Source: Chloroflexota bacterium
GTDB lineage: Bacteria; Chloroflexota; Limnocylindria; P2-11E
DNA length: 17,540 bases
NCBI GenBank assembly: GCA_005883775.1
Contig: VBEU01000112.1
Coordinates: 1 to 17,540 of the forward strand
Direction: 5' to 3'
The notes beneath the pieces are model-generated. The model did not search any database. It saw only the letters and a program-made list of their open reading frames with translations, and was not told the DNA's origin. The position numbers were made by a program, and so were the translations under genes. The first letter of the stretch is position 1; every line of letters begins with the position of its first letter. Below are positions 6,448-13,135 of this stretch, piece after piece.

Positions 6448-7619
6448 AGGGCAGCCACTCCTCGCACGTACACACCCTTCGGAGTGCCAAGCACGCGGAG
6501 ATCTTTGAGCGGGTCGCCGTCGACGAAGACGAGATCGGCCCAGCAGCCCGCGCCGATGCGACCGGCTTTCTCCAGGCCCACGACCTCCGCCGCGCGGCTT
6601 GTCGCGGCGACGAGCGCTTCCTCCGCCGAGAGGCCGCACTCGGCGAGGAGCGCCGGCTCCATCGCGAAGCGGTCGTGCCGCGTGAACGGTGCACCAGCGT
6701 CGGTGCCGGTCGCGATCCGCACGCCCGCCTTGTGGGCCATCCGCAGGCCCTCGCGGTGACGTTCGGAGACCGCGCGGGTCCGCTCGACGATTACAGGATC
6801 GAGCGCGTCCGCATGCTCCAGGAGGGAATGGACCACGAGGAGCGTGGGAACGATTGCCACGTCGCGCTCCTTGATGAGTCGCACAGTCTTCTCGTCGAGA
6901 AGCGTCGCGTGCTCGATCGAGTCGATCCCCGCCTCCGCTGCGACGCGCATCCCGCCCGAGCCGTGCGCGTGCGTGGTAATGCGGAGCCCGGCCTTGTGCG
7001 CTTCGGCGACCGCGGCCGCCGTCTCCTCCGGGGTGTACTGCGAGACCTCCGGTGGCGCGCCCTCACCGAGGATGCCGCCCGTCGAAAAGAGCTTGATCAC
7101 CTTCGCGCCGGCCGCGACCTGCTCCCGTACCGCCTTGCGCACCTCGTCGGGCCCGTCGGCGATCCGCCCGACCTCGAAGCCATGGCCACCGGTCGTCGTG
7201 ACGCCGCGGCCGCACGCCACGATGCGCGGCCCTTCGAGCAAACCCTTCTCGATCGCGCGGCCGAGGTCGATCACCATCGTTCCGTTCGCGCTTAGGTCGC
7301 GCACGGTCGTGACGCCCGCGCGCAGAGCAGCACGCGCGTTGCGAAACGCTTTGAGCGTCGCGAGCCCGTCGGACTGCCGCACCTCGGCTCCGAAATTCGG
7401 CTCGCCGTCCAGCGTGAGATGGCAGTGGCAGTTGATCATCCCCGGCAACACGAACCGGCCGGGTGATGGGACGACCTCGGAGTGCTTGTCCTGCGGCGTT
7501 CTTGGGATCGCGTTCCGCTGACCGACCCACGCGACGTCGCCGCCGTCGATGACGATCGCGGCGTTGGTCATGGTCCGCGCGCCGTCGAAGAGGCCGTCGA
7601 CCTCGAAGACTGTCCTCAC
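6444..7619 (-). CDS. Metal-dependent amidohydrolase (imidazolonepropionase-like/prolidase-like branch)
   Basis: This 391-aa enzyme of the amidohydrolase superfamily should hydrolyse a C-N or similar bond using a two-metal TIM-barrel site. Visible ligands are His65 and His67 (INCHCHLTLD), Lys176 (GAKVIKLFSTGG, the carboxylated bridging lysine), His217 or His219 (THAHGSGG), His237 (DSIEHAT) and Asp307 (ATGTDAGAP). The N-terminal strands (VFEVDGLFDG...AAIVIDGGDVAWVG) and the end (CWADLVFVDGDPLKDL) form the usual small beta-sandwich. There is no signal peptide. Relatives act on imidazolonepropionate, Xaa-Pro or acyl-lysine dipeptides and ochratoxin-type amides; the substrate is not readable here. 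It starts at GTG 7619, 23 nt from the divergent phosphatase-like gene. A GATACT box 9 nt upstream suggests a near-leaderless mRNA. Confidence 0.92.
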   Translation of the reverse strand: MRTVFEVDGLFDGARTMTNAAIVIDGGDVAWVGQRNAIPRTPQDKHSEVVPSPGRFVLPGMINCHCHLTLDGEPNFGAEVRQSDGLATLKAFRNARAALRAGVTTVRDLSANGTMVIDLGRAIEKGLLEGPRIVACGRGVTTTGGHGFEVGRIADGPDEVRKAVREQVAAGAKVIKLFSTGGILGEGAPPEVSQYTPEETAAAVAEAHKAGLRITTHAHGSGGMRVAAEAGIDSIEHATLLDEKTVRLIKERDVAIVPTLLVVHSLLEHADALDPVIVERTRAVSERHREGLRMAHKAGVRIATGTDAGAPFTRHDRFAMEPALLAECGLSAEEALVAATSRAAEVVGLEKAGRIGAGCWADLVFVDGDPLKDLRVLGTPKGVYVRGVAAL

Positions 7620-7642
7620 CCTGCAGGCAGTATCGTCCGCCG
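7620..7642. promoter_or_regulatory. 23-bp divergent start region with overlapping -10 boxes
   Basis: The space between GTG 7619 (minus) and ATG 7643 (plus) has no ribosome binding site for either gene. On the plus strand TATCGT (7631-7636) ends 6 nt before the ATG. On the minus strand GATACT (7634-7629) ends 9 nt before the GTG. The two boxes share four base pairs, so the promoters should compete. A perfect 8-bp palindrome CCTGCAGG at 7620-7627 could be a protein site. Any -35 sequences would lie inside the opposite coding region. Confidence 0.4.
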
Positions 7643-8899
7643 ATGCCCGACGCGCTCATCGAGCGTCTTCGCGCGCGCGGCTTCGTCCTTCCCGACTACG
7701 AGGGCGGCGGGCTCCTCAACGTCGCCGCCACGGTGCTCGATGTCCTCGGTGTGCGCGACCAGACCGATCCACCGCCGCTTCGCGCCCTCGAGCCGTCACT
7801 TCGCGAGGGGGTTCGACAGGTCGTTCTCGTTCTCGCGGATGGGCTCGGCCTGGCGCAGCTGCGCGCACTCTGCACCGCCGGCGACATGCCGTTCGTCGCG
7901 TCGATAACCGAGCGTGCGCGACGGCACGATCGCGCGCAGCTCATCGAGGCGACGACCGTCTTTCCTTCGACCACGGCAGCGGCGATCACGACGCTCCACA
8001 CGGCTCGGACACCCCAGGAGCATGGGAACCTCGCCTACTTCGTTTGGCTCGAGGAGTTCGCGCAGGTGACGCAGATGCTGCGCTGGGGGCCCGCCGTGCA
8101 CCGGCGCGGCTCTTACTTTGACGACACGCGTTTGGACCCACGCGATTACGTCAGGGTCGGTTCGATCTATCCGCGACTTCGCCGGGCCGGGGTGGCGGCA
8201 TACGTCATCCAGCCGGAGCCATTCCGACTCGAGGCGATGGATCGCATGCACGCCGCTGGGGCCGATTACGCCGGGTACTACCTGCCGTCGTCGATGAGCG
8301 TTCGGCTGCGAGATCTCCTCGAGCAACGGCCCTGGGGCGATGGGCCCGCCTACGTGTACGCGTACTGGGCGGGGATCGACTCGGTCGCGCACGTCTCGGG
8401 GCCGCAATCGAAGGAGCATGCCACCGAGGCCGCCCTCTTCGACAGGGCCCTCGAGCGCGCGCTCGCGTCGCGGCCGCCGGGCGACACGCTGGTCCTGCTC
8501 ACGGCCGATCACGGGCATTCGTTCACCGACCCGTTCAAGCTCATCGACCTCATTGGCGACGAGCAGCTGCGGTCAATTCTGCGGAACCCGATCGCCGGGG
8601 AGCCGCGCCTCGCATTCCTTCACACGGATCAGCCCGATCGCGTGAAACAGCACCTCGAGCGCCGCTATCCCGACACGTTCTTCTTCCTCGATCGCGATGA
8701 GGCCATCGCGGCCGGGCTCTTCGGGCGCGGTGACCCCAAGGTCGCGCGGCGGCGGATCGGGGAAGTCCTCGCGATGCTCGGCGGTGATCGCGCGGCGAGC
8801 ATCGTGAAAGTGGATGGCCAGACCTTCCGACATCGCGGCTCGCATGGGGGGATGAGCCCCGAAGAGATGCGAATCCCAATCCTCGCGTGGCGTGCGTGA
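7643..8899 (+). CDS. Alkaline-phosphatase-superfamily phosphodiesterase/nucleotide-pyrophosphatase-like enzyme
   Basis: This 418-aa protein has the full metal-site series of the type I phosphodiesterase/nucleotide pyrophosphatase family: Asp66 (VLVLADGLGL), a nucleophilic threonine in FPSTTAAAI (Thr110 or Thr111), Asp246 and His250 (WAGIDSVAH), Asp289 and His290 (LTADHGH), and His401 (GSHGGMSPEEM). Members use two metal ions, usually zinc, to hydrolyse phosphate mono- or diesters. No signal peptide or membrane helix is evident, so it is probably cytoplasmic, unlike many exported relatives. SHGGMSPEEMRIPIL near the end resembles phosphoglycerate-mutase and phosphopentomutase-like members. The ATG 7643 start follows TATCGT by 6 nt with no ribosome binding site. 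The divergent neighbour is an amidohydrolase; a joint pathway is possible but unproven. Confidence 0.9.
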   Translation: MPDALIERLRARGFVLPDYEGGGLLNVAATVLDVLGVRDQTDPPPLRALEPSLREGVRQVVLVLADGLGLAQLRALCTAGDMPFVASITERARRHDRAQLIEATTVFPSTTAAAITTLHTARTPQEHGNLAYFVWLEEFAQVTQMLRWGPAVHRRGSYFDDTRLDPRDYVRVGSIYPRLRRAGVAAYVIQPEPFRLEAMDRMHAAGADYAGYYLPSSMSVRLRDLLEQRPWGDGPAYVYAYWAGIDSVAHVSGPQSKEHATEAALFDRALERALASRPPGDTLVLLTADHGHSFTDPFKLIDLIGDEQLRSILRNPIAGEPRLAFLHTDQPDRVKQHLERRYPDTFFFLDRDEAIAAGLFGRGDPKVARRRIGEVLAMLGGDRAASIVKVDGQTFRHRGSHGGMSPEEMRIPILAWRA

Positions 8900-9423
8900 C
8901 GAGTGGCTGTGTCTCTGGTGGGTCTACCGCTCAACGCGAAACACTTCGCGATGTCCCACCGAGCCGGTGGTAAGGTGACGCGACCGTCTGCGATGTGTTT
9001 CGTCCATGGTGAAGGAAGAGACGATGCGATGCCGTAGTGAATCCAGCGACCGACGCCATTGCAATTGGCTGAATCGGTCTCCGTCGCAATGAATTTGCCG
9101 CCCACTTCGATATAGCCATACGTCCCGTCATGACATGCGTACCCGTGCCCGCCGGGGTCCTGGGGAGAAACCTCGTCGGTCACCAGGGTCCAGCTCCAGT
9201 CATCGCGCCGGTGGTATTCGATCCGATAGACCGCAGTGCCTCCGATGGTCCGCCCATCGCTGTAAGCGACGCGCACTTTGTCCCACTGCTCGATGGTCAT
9301 GACGAATGCGGGAAAGTCAGGGCGGAGGCGTAGCGCGATCAATTGCACGACCGCGATGGTGAGCGCCAGCACCGCCAAGGTCGAGAGAGCGGCCGCCCAT
9401 CGCCTCATGTCCTTGATGGTCAC
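8665..9423 (-). CDS. Exported or membrane-anchored protein, probably frameshifted near its end
   Basis: I do not recognise the family. Residues 1-8 (MTIKDMRR) and a hydrophobic segment at about 9-32 form a signal anchor. The next 125 residues look like a real extracytoplasmic domain rich in Tyr, Trp, Asp and Gly, with Cys97 (GYACHDG) and Cys121 (SANCNGVG) that could form a disulfide. After residue 159 (ARWDIA) the frame becomes Arg/Thr/Ala-rich and runs 235 nt antisense into the phosphatase-like gene, which is not credible. If one base is restored within 8944-8950, the end becomes EVFRVER-stop at 8924, giving about 166 aa and leaving a 24-nt gap to the convergent gene. I place the start at GTG 9423 because AGAGG lies 3 nt upstream; ATG 9408 is the alternative. 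Confidence 0.55.
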   Translation of the reverse strand: MTIKDMRRWAAALSTLAVLALTIAVVQLIALRLRPDFPAFVMTIEQWDKVRVAYSDGRTIGGTAVYRIEYHRRDDWSWTLVTDEVSPQDPGGHGYACHDGTYGYIEVGGKFIATETDSANCNGVGRWIHYGIASSLPSPWTKHIADGRVTLPPARWDIAKCFALSGRPTRDTATRHARHARIGIRISSGLIPPCEPRCRKVWPSTFTMLAARSPPSIARTSPIRRRATLGSPRPKSPAAMASSRSRKKNVSG

Positions 9424-9502
9424 ACGCCTCTGTGACTCGATCAAAAAGAGTTCGCTGGGCTGGAACAACGAAGCCACAGGGCAAAATGGCCCGCCGTCCC
9501 GA

Positions 9503-9508
9503 TAGGAT
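9503..9508 (+). promoter_or_regulatory. Candidate -10 box for a leaderless mRNA
   Basis: TAGGAT ends 7 nt before the GTG at 9516, and no Shine-Dalgarno sequence is present. This is the same geometry as TAGACT before GTG 3744. The gap 9424-9515 otherwise shows only an AT-rich patch near 9441-9450 and no clear -35. Confidence 0.4.
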
Positions 9509-9515
9509 TCGCTGA

Positions 9516-9956
9516 GTGGCTACGACGTCGTATCTCCAAGAGCTCGCGGGCGGGATGGTCGCGGCCGCCGCGTTCGAGGACGACGACGCGGCTGTCGCGG
9601 CGGTGAAGCTGCTGCGCGAATCCGGTGTGCACGAGCAGGACATCTCAGTGATCGCGCGCGACCGGCGCCGGGCCGAGCAAATCGCCGGAGACCGGGCGTG
9701 GCTCCCCGGTAAGGGATGGAGCGGGCTCATGGTGCGACTCCGGAAGATGATCAACGGTGGCCTTCCGAAAGACATCACGAGCCGCTACGCGAAGGCACTC
9801 CGTTCGGGACAGATCGTGGTCATCGCCGCGGCCGGCGATCAGCCACCGGACACGATCGCCGCCCTCATGGGGCAGGCGGGCGGAAGCCTCGTCGAGATGT
9901 GGTGGCAGCAACCCACGCTGCTCTTCGCGCCGCCGGAGCTCGCCGGGCCCTTTTAG
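9516..9956 (+). CDS. Soluble YflT-like (general stress protein type) protein
   Basis: This 146-aa protein starts GTG 9516 and reads GGMVAAAAFEDDDAAVAAVKLLRESGVHEQDISVIARD at 12-49. That is the same alpha/beta pattern as the N-terminal domain of the membrane protein at 5944: a beta strand, an acidic-start helix, then D-I-S-V-I-A. There is no membrane segment. The middle (about 56-95) is basic (GKGWSGLMVRLRKMINGG), followed by SGQIVVIAAAGDQ and an unusual Trp/Gln-rich end (VEMWWQQPTLLFAPPEL). Its function is unknown; the family is linked to heat and general stress in Bacillus. It stands alone, convergent with the MarR gene, and their stops share TTAG (9953-9956). Confidence 0.7.
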   Translation: MATTSYLQELAGGMVAAAAFEDDDAAVAAVKLLRESGVHEQDISVIARDRRRAEQIAGDRAWLPGKGWSGLMVRLRKMINGGLPKDITSRYAKALRSGQIVVIAAAGDQPPDTIAALMGQAGGSLVEMWWQQPTLLFAPPELAGPF

Positions 9957-10429
9957 CGGCGATCCGCGGCAGCGATCCTCTCGAACGCGCTCGCGAGCGT
10001 TTCGGTCTCGCGCTCGGTCAAGTGATCGGCGAAGTGCTGCGCGACCGAACGAAAGAACTCGGGCGCCGCGCGCCGCAGCTTCTGGCGTCCCTTCGCGGTG
10101 AGCGCAAGGAGTTGACCTCGGCCATCCGTTGGACAGACCCGGCTAGCGATCAAGCCGAGCGCCTCCAGGCGATCGACTGCCCGTGTCAGCCCGCTCTTGG
10201 TGAGCGTCGAACCAAGCGCGAGGTCCGTGGGGCGGATGCCTTGTTCGCCAGCCTCGTTGATGATCGCGAGCAGATGGTGTTCCGCCAGTGCCAGCCCGGC
10301 CTGACGCTGGAGATCGCGGTCCATGGCTCGAGCGACCACAACTGAGCCGACCATAAAAGCGCGCCACGCGCGAAACTCGCCCGGCTTGAGGCGACGCTTA
10401 GCGGTCCTCGGAATAACTTGCGTAGGCAA
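9953..10429 (-). CDS. MarR-family transcription regulator
   Basis: This 158-aa protein is of usual length for the family. The winged helix runs from about 58 to 112: PTDLALGSTLTKSGLTRAVDRLEALGLI (67-94) holds the recognition helix, and SRVCPTDGRGQLLALT (96-111) is the wing with the typical D-x-R. The flanking helices (17-50 and 115-158) form the dimer interface. Such proteins repress nearby genes as dimers and release DNA on binding a small phenolic or oxidant. It is divergent from YceI with the shared operator between them, so it probably controls itself and YceI. The chosen start is TTG 10429: the minus-strand -10 box TACAAT (10442-10437) ends 7 nt before it, so the mRNA is probably leaderless. 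Confidence 0.9.
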   Translation of the reverse strand: MPTQVIPRTAKRRLKPGEFRAWRAFMVGSVVVARAMDRDLQRQAGLALAEHHLLAIINEAGEQGIRPTDLALGSTLTKSGLTRAVDRLEALGLIASRVCPTDGRGQLLALTAKGRQKLRRAAPEFFRSVAQHFADHLTERETETLASAFERIAAADRR

Positions 10430-10452
10430 CTAGTTGATTGTAGCAGCAACTA
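10427..10452. promoter_or_regulatory. MarR operator pair overlapping the marR promoter
   Basis: A perfect 10-bp palindrome CAACTAGTTG (10427-10436) covers the predicted start point and TTG codon of the MarR gene. A second, imperfect palindrome TAGCAGCAACTA (10441-10452) has its centre 15 bp away. The minus-strand -10 box TACAAT (10442-10437) lies between and partly inside them. TAGTTG/CAACTA half-sites occur three times. TAGTTG-type half-sites are familiar for MarR regulators paired with YceI genes (general knowledge). Binding should repress the regulator and probably YceI. Confidence 0.65.
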
Positions 10453-10454
10453 AA

Positions 10455-10469
10455 GCCGGTGACACCGGC
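10455..10469. repeat. Perfect 15-bp palindrome before the YceI ribosome binding site
   Basis: GCCGGTG and CACCGGC flank a single A. The element lies just after the operator pair and ends 1 nt before AGAGGA. It could be a further protein site or, as RNA (6-bp stem, GAC loop), a small 5'-leader hairpin next to the ribosome binding site. Confidence 0.45.
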
Positions 10470-10481
10470 GAGAGGAAACAT

Positions 10482-11030
10482 ATGTTCTGGTACATCGATC
10501 CGTCCCACACCGCAGTGAACTTTTCGGTGAAGCACATGATGCTGAGCACCGTTCGCGGCAGCCTCGGCAAAGTTCGCGGCCGCATCGAGCTTGATGCAGC
10601 GCAGCCCGAGAAGGGTGACTTCGAGATCGCAGCGAGCGTAAGGGGAATCAATACAGGGGACCCGAAGCGCGACGGCCACCTCCAGTCGGCCGACTTCTTC
10701 GATGCGGAGAAGTATCCGGAGGTCACGTTCAAGAGCAACGCTATCTTCCCGAAGGGGAATGGCCATTACACGGCAAGCGGCGAGCTCACCATTCGCGAGG
10801 TCACCAGGCCCGTGAGCTTCGATATCGAGCTGATCGGTGTCGTGGAGAACGGTCAGGGCGGGCAGCACCTGGGTGCGGCCGCGACCATCACCATCGACCG
10901 GAGCGATTTCGGTCTCACCTGGAACATGCCGATCCCGAACGGCGTACTCGTCGGCGAGAAAGTGAAGATCGAGGTCGATCTCGAAGCGGTCGACGAAGCG
11001 ACGGCCAGGACGAGAGGCCTCGCGGCGTAG
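10482..11030 (+). CDS. YceI-family lipocalin-like protein, cytoplasmic form
   Basis: YceI proteins form a beta-barrel that binds polyisoprenoids or other lipid-like molecules. The 182-aa sequence shows the family signs: YIDPSHTAVNFSVKHMMLSTVRG (4-26), the hallmark HLQSADFFDAEKYPEVTFKS (66-85), then TIREVTRPVSFDIEL and TIDRSDFGLTWN. It begins directly with the domain and has no signal peptide, so it should be cytoplasmic, unlike the periplasmic E. coli protein. ATG 10482 is preceded by AGAGGA (10471-10476) at 5 nt, one of the few good ribosome binding sites here. The frame is open to 10434, but that part is the operator region. It is divergent from the MarR gene, probably repressed by it, and followed by the hairpin terminator at 11052. 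Confidence 0.93.
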   Translation: MFWYIDPSHTAVNFSVKHMMLSTVRGSLGKVRGRIELDAAQPEKGDFEIAASVRGINTGDPKRDGHLQSADFFDAEKYPEVTFKSNAIFPKGNGHYTASGELTIREVTRPVSFDIELIGVVENGQGGQHLGAAATITIDRSDFGLTWNMPIPNGVLVGEKVKIEVDLEAVDEATARTRGLAA

Positions 11031-11044
11031 CGCGGCTCACCTAG

Positions 11045-11875
11045 TTATTCAGGCCCCGTGGTGGGATCCACCACGGGGCCGTCCTTTTGCCGGGCGTTGA
11101 GGGCGGAGTTCACGCGGTCCGCCGCGGAATCGGCCTTGGCGCTCAACGTGATCGGTAGCGCCTCGAGGCGCGCGTCAGAGACGAGCTCCGCGATAAGTCC
11201 GTCGTCTCCGCCCACGAACGTCGAGTCAAAGTCGATCTCGGTCGCGACGAACCACGCACGATCTTCGGGCCACCAAAGATTCGGCGACTGATCGAACGGG
11301 AACGGGTCCATCGGTGTCTCGAGCGCGCGATCGATGGTGCCGCTGTAGAGCAGATAGTTCCGGCTGGGCAGCTGGACTCTTTCGCGGACTCCGCCGTCGT
11401 TGAGGCCGCCGAAACCCTCCCACATCGCGAACCAGCAACGGTCGGGTGTGGTCGTCGCTTTCCTCAGGTGGTCGACCAGGATGCGCCGGTGCCCTAGGTG
11501 GAGCGTTCCCATTCTTGGTTGGTTCCTGCGGTTGTAATCGACCGACCGCGTTTGACCTCGGGGAGCGGCGATCATGTGAAATTGCATTTCGGGATGGACG
11601 ATGCGACCGGTGCGCGCCGCGACGTCGCTCCATCGCTCGCGGCGAGACCCGTCCACCTCAACCGGATGGAAGAGACGCGCGTACGCCCCGAAACCTCCCG
11701 GGATCACCGATCCGATGTCCTGCCCGAACGGGTGCAGCCGCGGGCCGATCCAGGCTGCGGATGAAACGTCGTGCAGCCAACCGAATCCGGCACCCCAGGT
11801 GCTCGCCGTGCTTCCTCCGTCTTCGTCGAATGTGATCCGACTGGGCGGCTTGCGGCGAAACAGGCGCAGCTTCAT
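11045..11875 (-). CDS. Conserved protein of unknown function, third gene of an ABC-transporter unit
   Basis: This 276-aa protein resembles a family of uncharacterised actinobacterial-type proteins; I know of no assigned function. Readable blocks are IPGGFGAYARLFHPVE (58-73), RWSDVAARTGRIVHPEMQFH (81-100, with His94 and His100), CWFAMWEGFG (147-156), VQLPSRNYLLYSG (167-179) and the strongest block QSPNLWWPEDRAWFVATEID (196-215). No signal peptide or membrane helix is present, so it is probably cytoplasmic. ATG 11875 lies 3 nt after the permease stop without a ribosome binding site, which points to coupled expression with the ABC genes. Its final residues (DGPVVDPTTGPE) are encoded by the terminator hairpin of the opposite YceI gene and are probably not a conserved part of the protein. 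Confidence 0.78.
   Translation of the reverse strand: MKLRLFRRKPPSRITFDEDGGSTASTWGAGFGWLHDVSSAAWIGPRLHPFGQDIGSVIPGGFGAYARLFHPVEVDGSRRERWSDVAARTGRIVHPEMQFHMIAAPRGQTRSVDYNRRNQPRMGTLHLGHRRILVDHLRKATTTPDRCWFAMWEGFGGLNDGGVRERVQLPSRNYLLYSGTIDRALETPMDPFPFDQSPNLWWPEDRAWFVATEIDFDSTFVGGDDGLIAELVSDARLEALPITLSAKADSAADRVNSALNARQKDGPVVDPTTGPE
11052..11087 (+). terminator. Rho-independent terminator after YceI, inside the end of the opposite gene
   Basis: Perfect 12-bp arms GGCCCCGTGGTG (11052-11063) and CACCACGGGGCC (11069-11080) flank the loop GGATC, followed on the plus strand by GTCCTTTTG. The stem begins 21 nt after the YceI stop. The same DNA encodes the last residues of the minus-strand gene ending at 11045. 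On the minus strand no T run follows, so it should work mainly for YceI. Confidence 0.8.
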
Positions 11876-11878
11876 TCG

Positions 11879-13135
11879 TCACTCATAGCGGAGGGCGCTG
11901 AGCGCGGACATGCGCATCGCGCGCCGGGCAGGCAGGAATCCGGCGAGCAACGCGACTGCTAGCGCGAGGGCGAGCGCGCCAAGCGCGAGATCCGGACCGA
12001 CCACGAAGATCGCTGCCGGATTCGTCCGCGGATTCAGCTGGCGGATGATGCGATCGATGAGCTGACCGCCAGCGAGCCCGAGCGCGAGCCCGAGGATCCC
12101 ACCGAACACGCCGACGTACGCAGCCTCCACGAGGAACAGCGCGCGAATGTCGCGCGGCGACGCCCCCACCGCTTTCATGATCCCGATCTCGCGTGTCCGC
12201 TCGAGCACGGACATGACCATCGTGTTCGCGATCCCGATCGCGGCGACGAGCAGCGCGACGCCGCCGATGCCGGCGAGGATCCCCTTGAACACACCGAACC
12301 CCTGATCGATCTGCTCGACGACCTGCTTCAGCGAGAACGAGGAGAAGCCGAGCTCCTGTACCGCCTTGACGATGTCCGCCACGTTCGTCGAGTCGTCGGC
12401 CTCGACCGCGAGGCCGCTGTACCCGGTCGTTTCGCGGATGGCGTCCGGGGTGAGCCCGCGGTTCTCCGCACCGGCGAGCAGTGCGTCGTCGAGTGGAATG
12501 CGGAAGGATGTCTGGGACGCCTGCTCGTCGAAGACCCCGACGATCTTCACCGCGTAATCGCGTGGTGTGCCGCTCCCGCCGATCCGCGTGCTACCAAGCT
12601 TTACGGCCCCGCCGACCCGCATGGTCACCGACCTGCCGACGGCCGCGCCAGCGTTCGGCGCGACGAGGCGCGCAATGTTGCCCGGTATGACGGCGACGGC
12701 GCGGTCACCTACTTCGATGTGCCGTCCGGCAAGCAGATCGCCCCGATCGACGGGCGCGCCCGGCTCGATGCCCTGCGGACGGATGGTCGCGTCGTCGCCG
12801 CCTTCGACGACCATGCCGAGCGGCGCGTCGAACTGCCGGTAGACACCATCGACGTGCGCGACGCTCTTCAGCTTTGCGACCGTGTCGTCGGTGATCGTGC
12901 GCGGCACCGCGGAGAGCCCATTGGCGCCGGGCTGGAATGGCTGGACGGTCACGAGGCGTAGGTCTCCGATGGAGAAGATCGAACGGCGCACGTTGTCTTC
13001 CGCCCCCGTCGCGAGGGCGATGAGAAGGACGACGAGCGCTGTGCCGATCGCGACGCCGGCCGTCGTGAGGCCGGAGCGAAGCCGCGCGCGGCCGTAGTTG
13101 CCGAGCGACATCCCGAGAAGATCGCGTGTCCTCAC
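11879..13135 (-). CDS. MacB/FtsX-type ABC transporter permease
   Basis: This 418-aa permease has the MacB/LolCE layout: one membrane segment near the N-terminus (about 23-43), a large extracytoplasmic MacB-like domain (about 45-280), then three membrane segments at about 285-310, 335-358 and 380-401. The FtsX-domain signatures are visible: NTMVMSVLERTREIGIMKAVGASPRDI at 304-330, with its E-R-x-R-E-I-G coupling helix, and GFLPARRAMRMSALSALRYE at the end. Such mechanotransmission-type transporters export substrates or drive envelope processes without passing cargo through the membrane in the classical way; the substrate is unknown. The GTG 13135 start overlaps the ATPase stop by 4 nt (GTGA). 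Only one permease is present, so it probably works as a homodimer. Confidence 0.93.
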   Translation of the reverse strand: MRTRDLLGMSLGNYGRARLRSGLTTAGVAIGTALVVLLIALATGAEDNVRRSIFSIGDLRLVTVQPFQPGANGLSAVPRTITDDTVAKLKSVAHVDGVYRQFDAPLGMVVEGGDDATIRPQGIEPGAPVDRGDLLAGRHIEVGDRAVAVIPGNIARLVAPNAGAAVGRSVTMRVGGAVKLGSTRIGGSGTPRDYAVKIVGVFDEQASQTSFRIPLDDALLAGAENRGLTPDAIRETTGYSGLAVEADDSTNVADIVKAVQELGFSSFSLKQVVEQIDQGFGVFKGILAGIGGVALLVAAIGIANTMVMSVLERTREIGIMKAVGASPRDIRALFLVEAAYVGVFGGILGLALGLAGGQLIDRIIRQLNPRTNPAAIFVVGPDLALGALALALAVALLAGFLPARRAMRMSALSALRYE

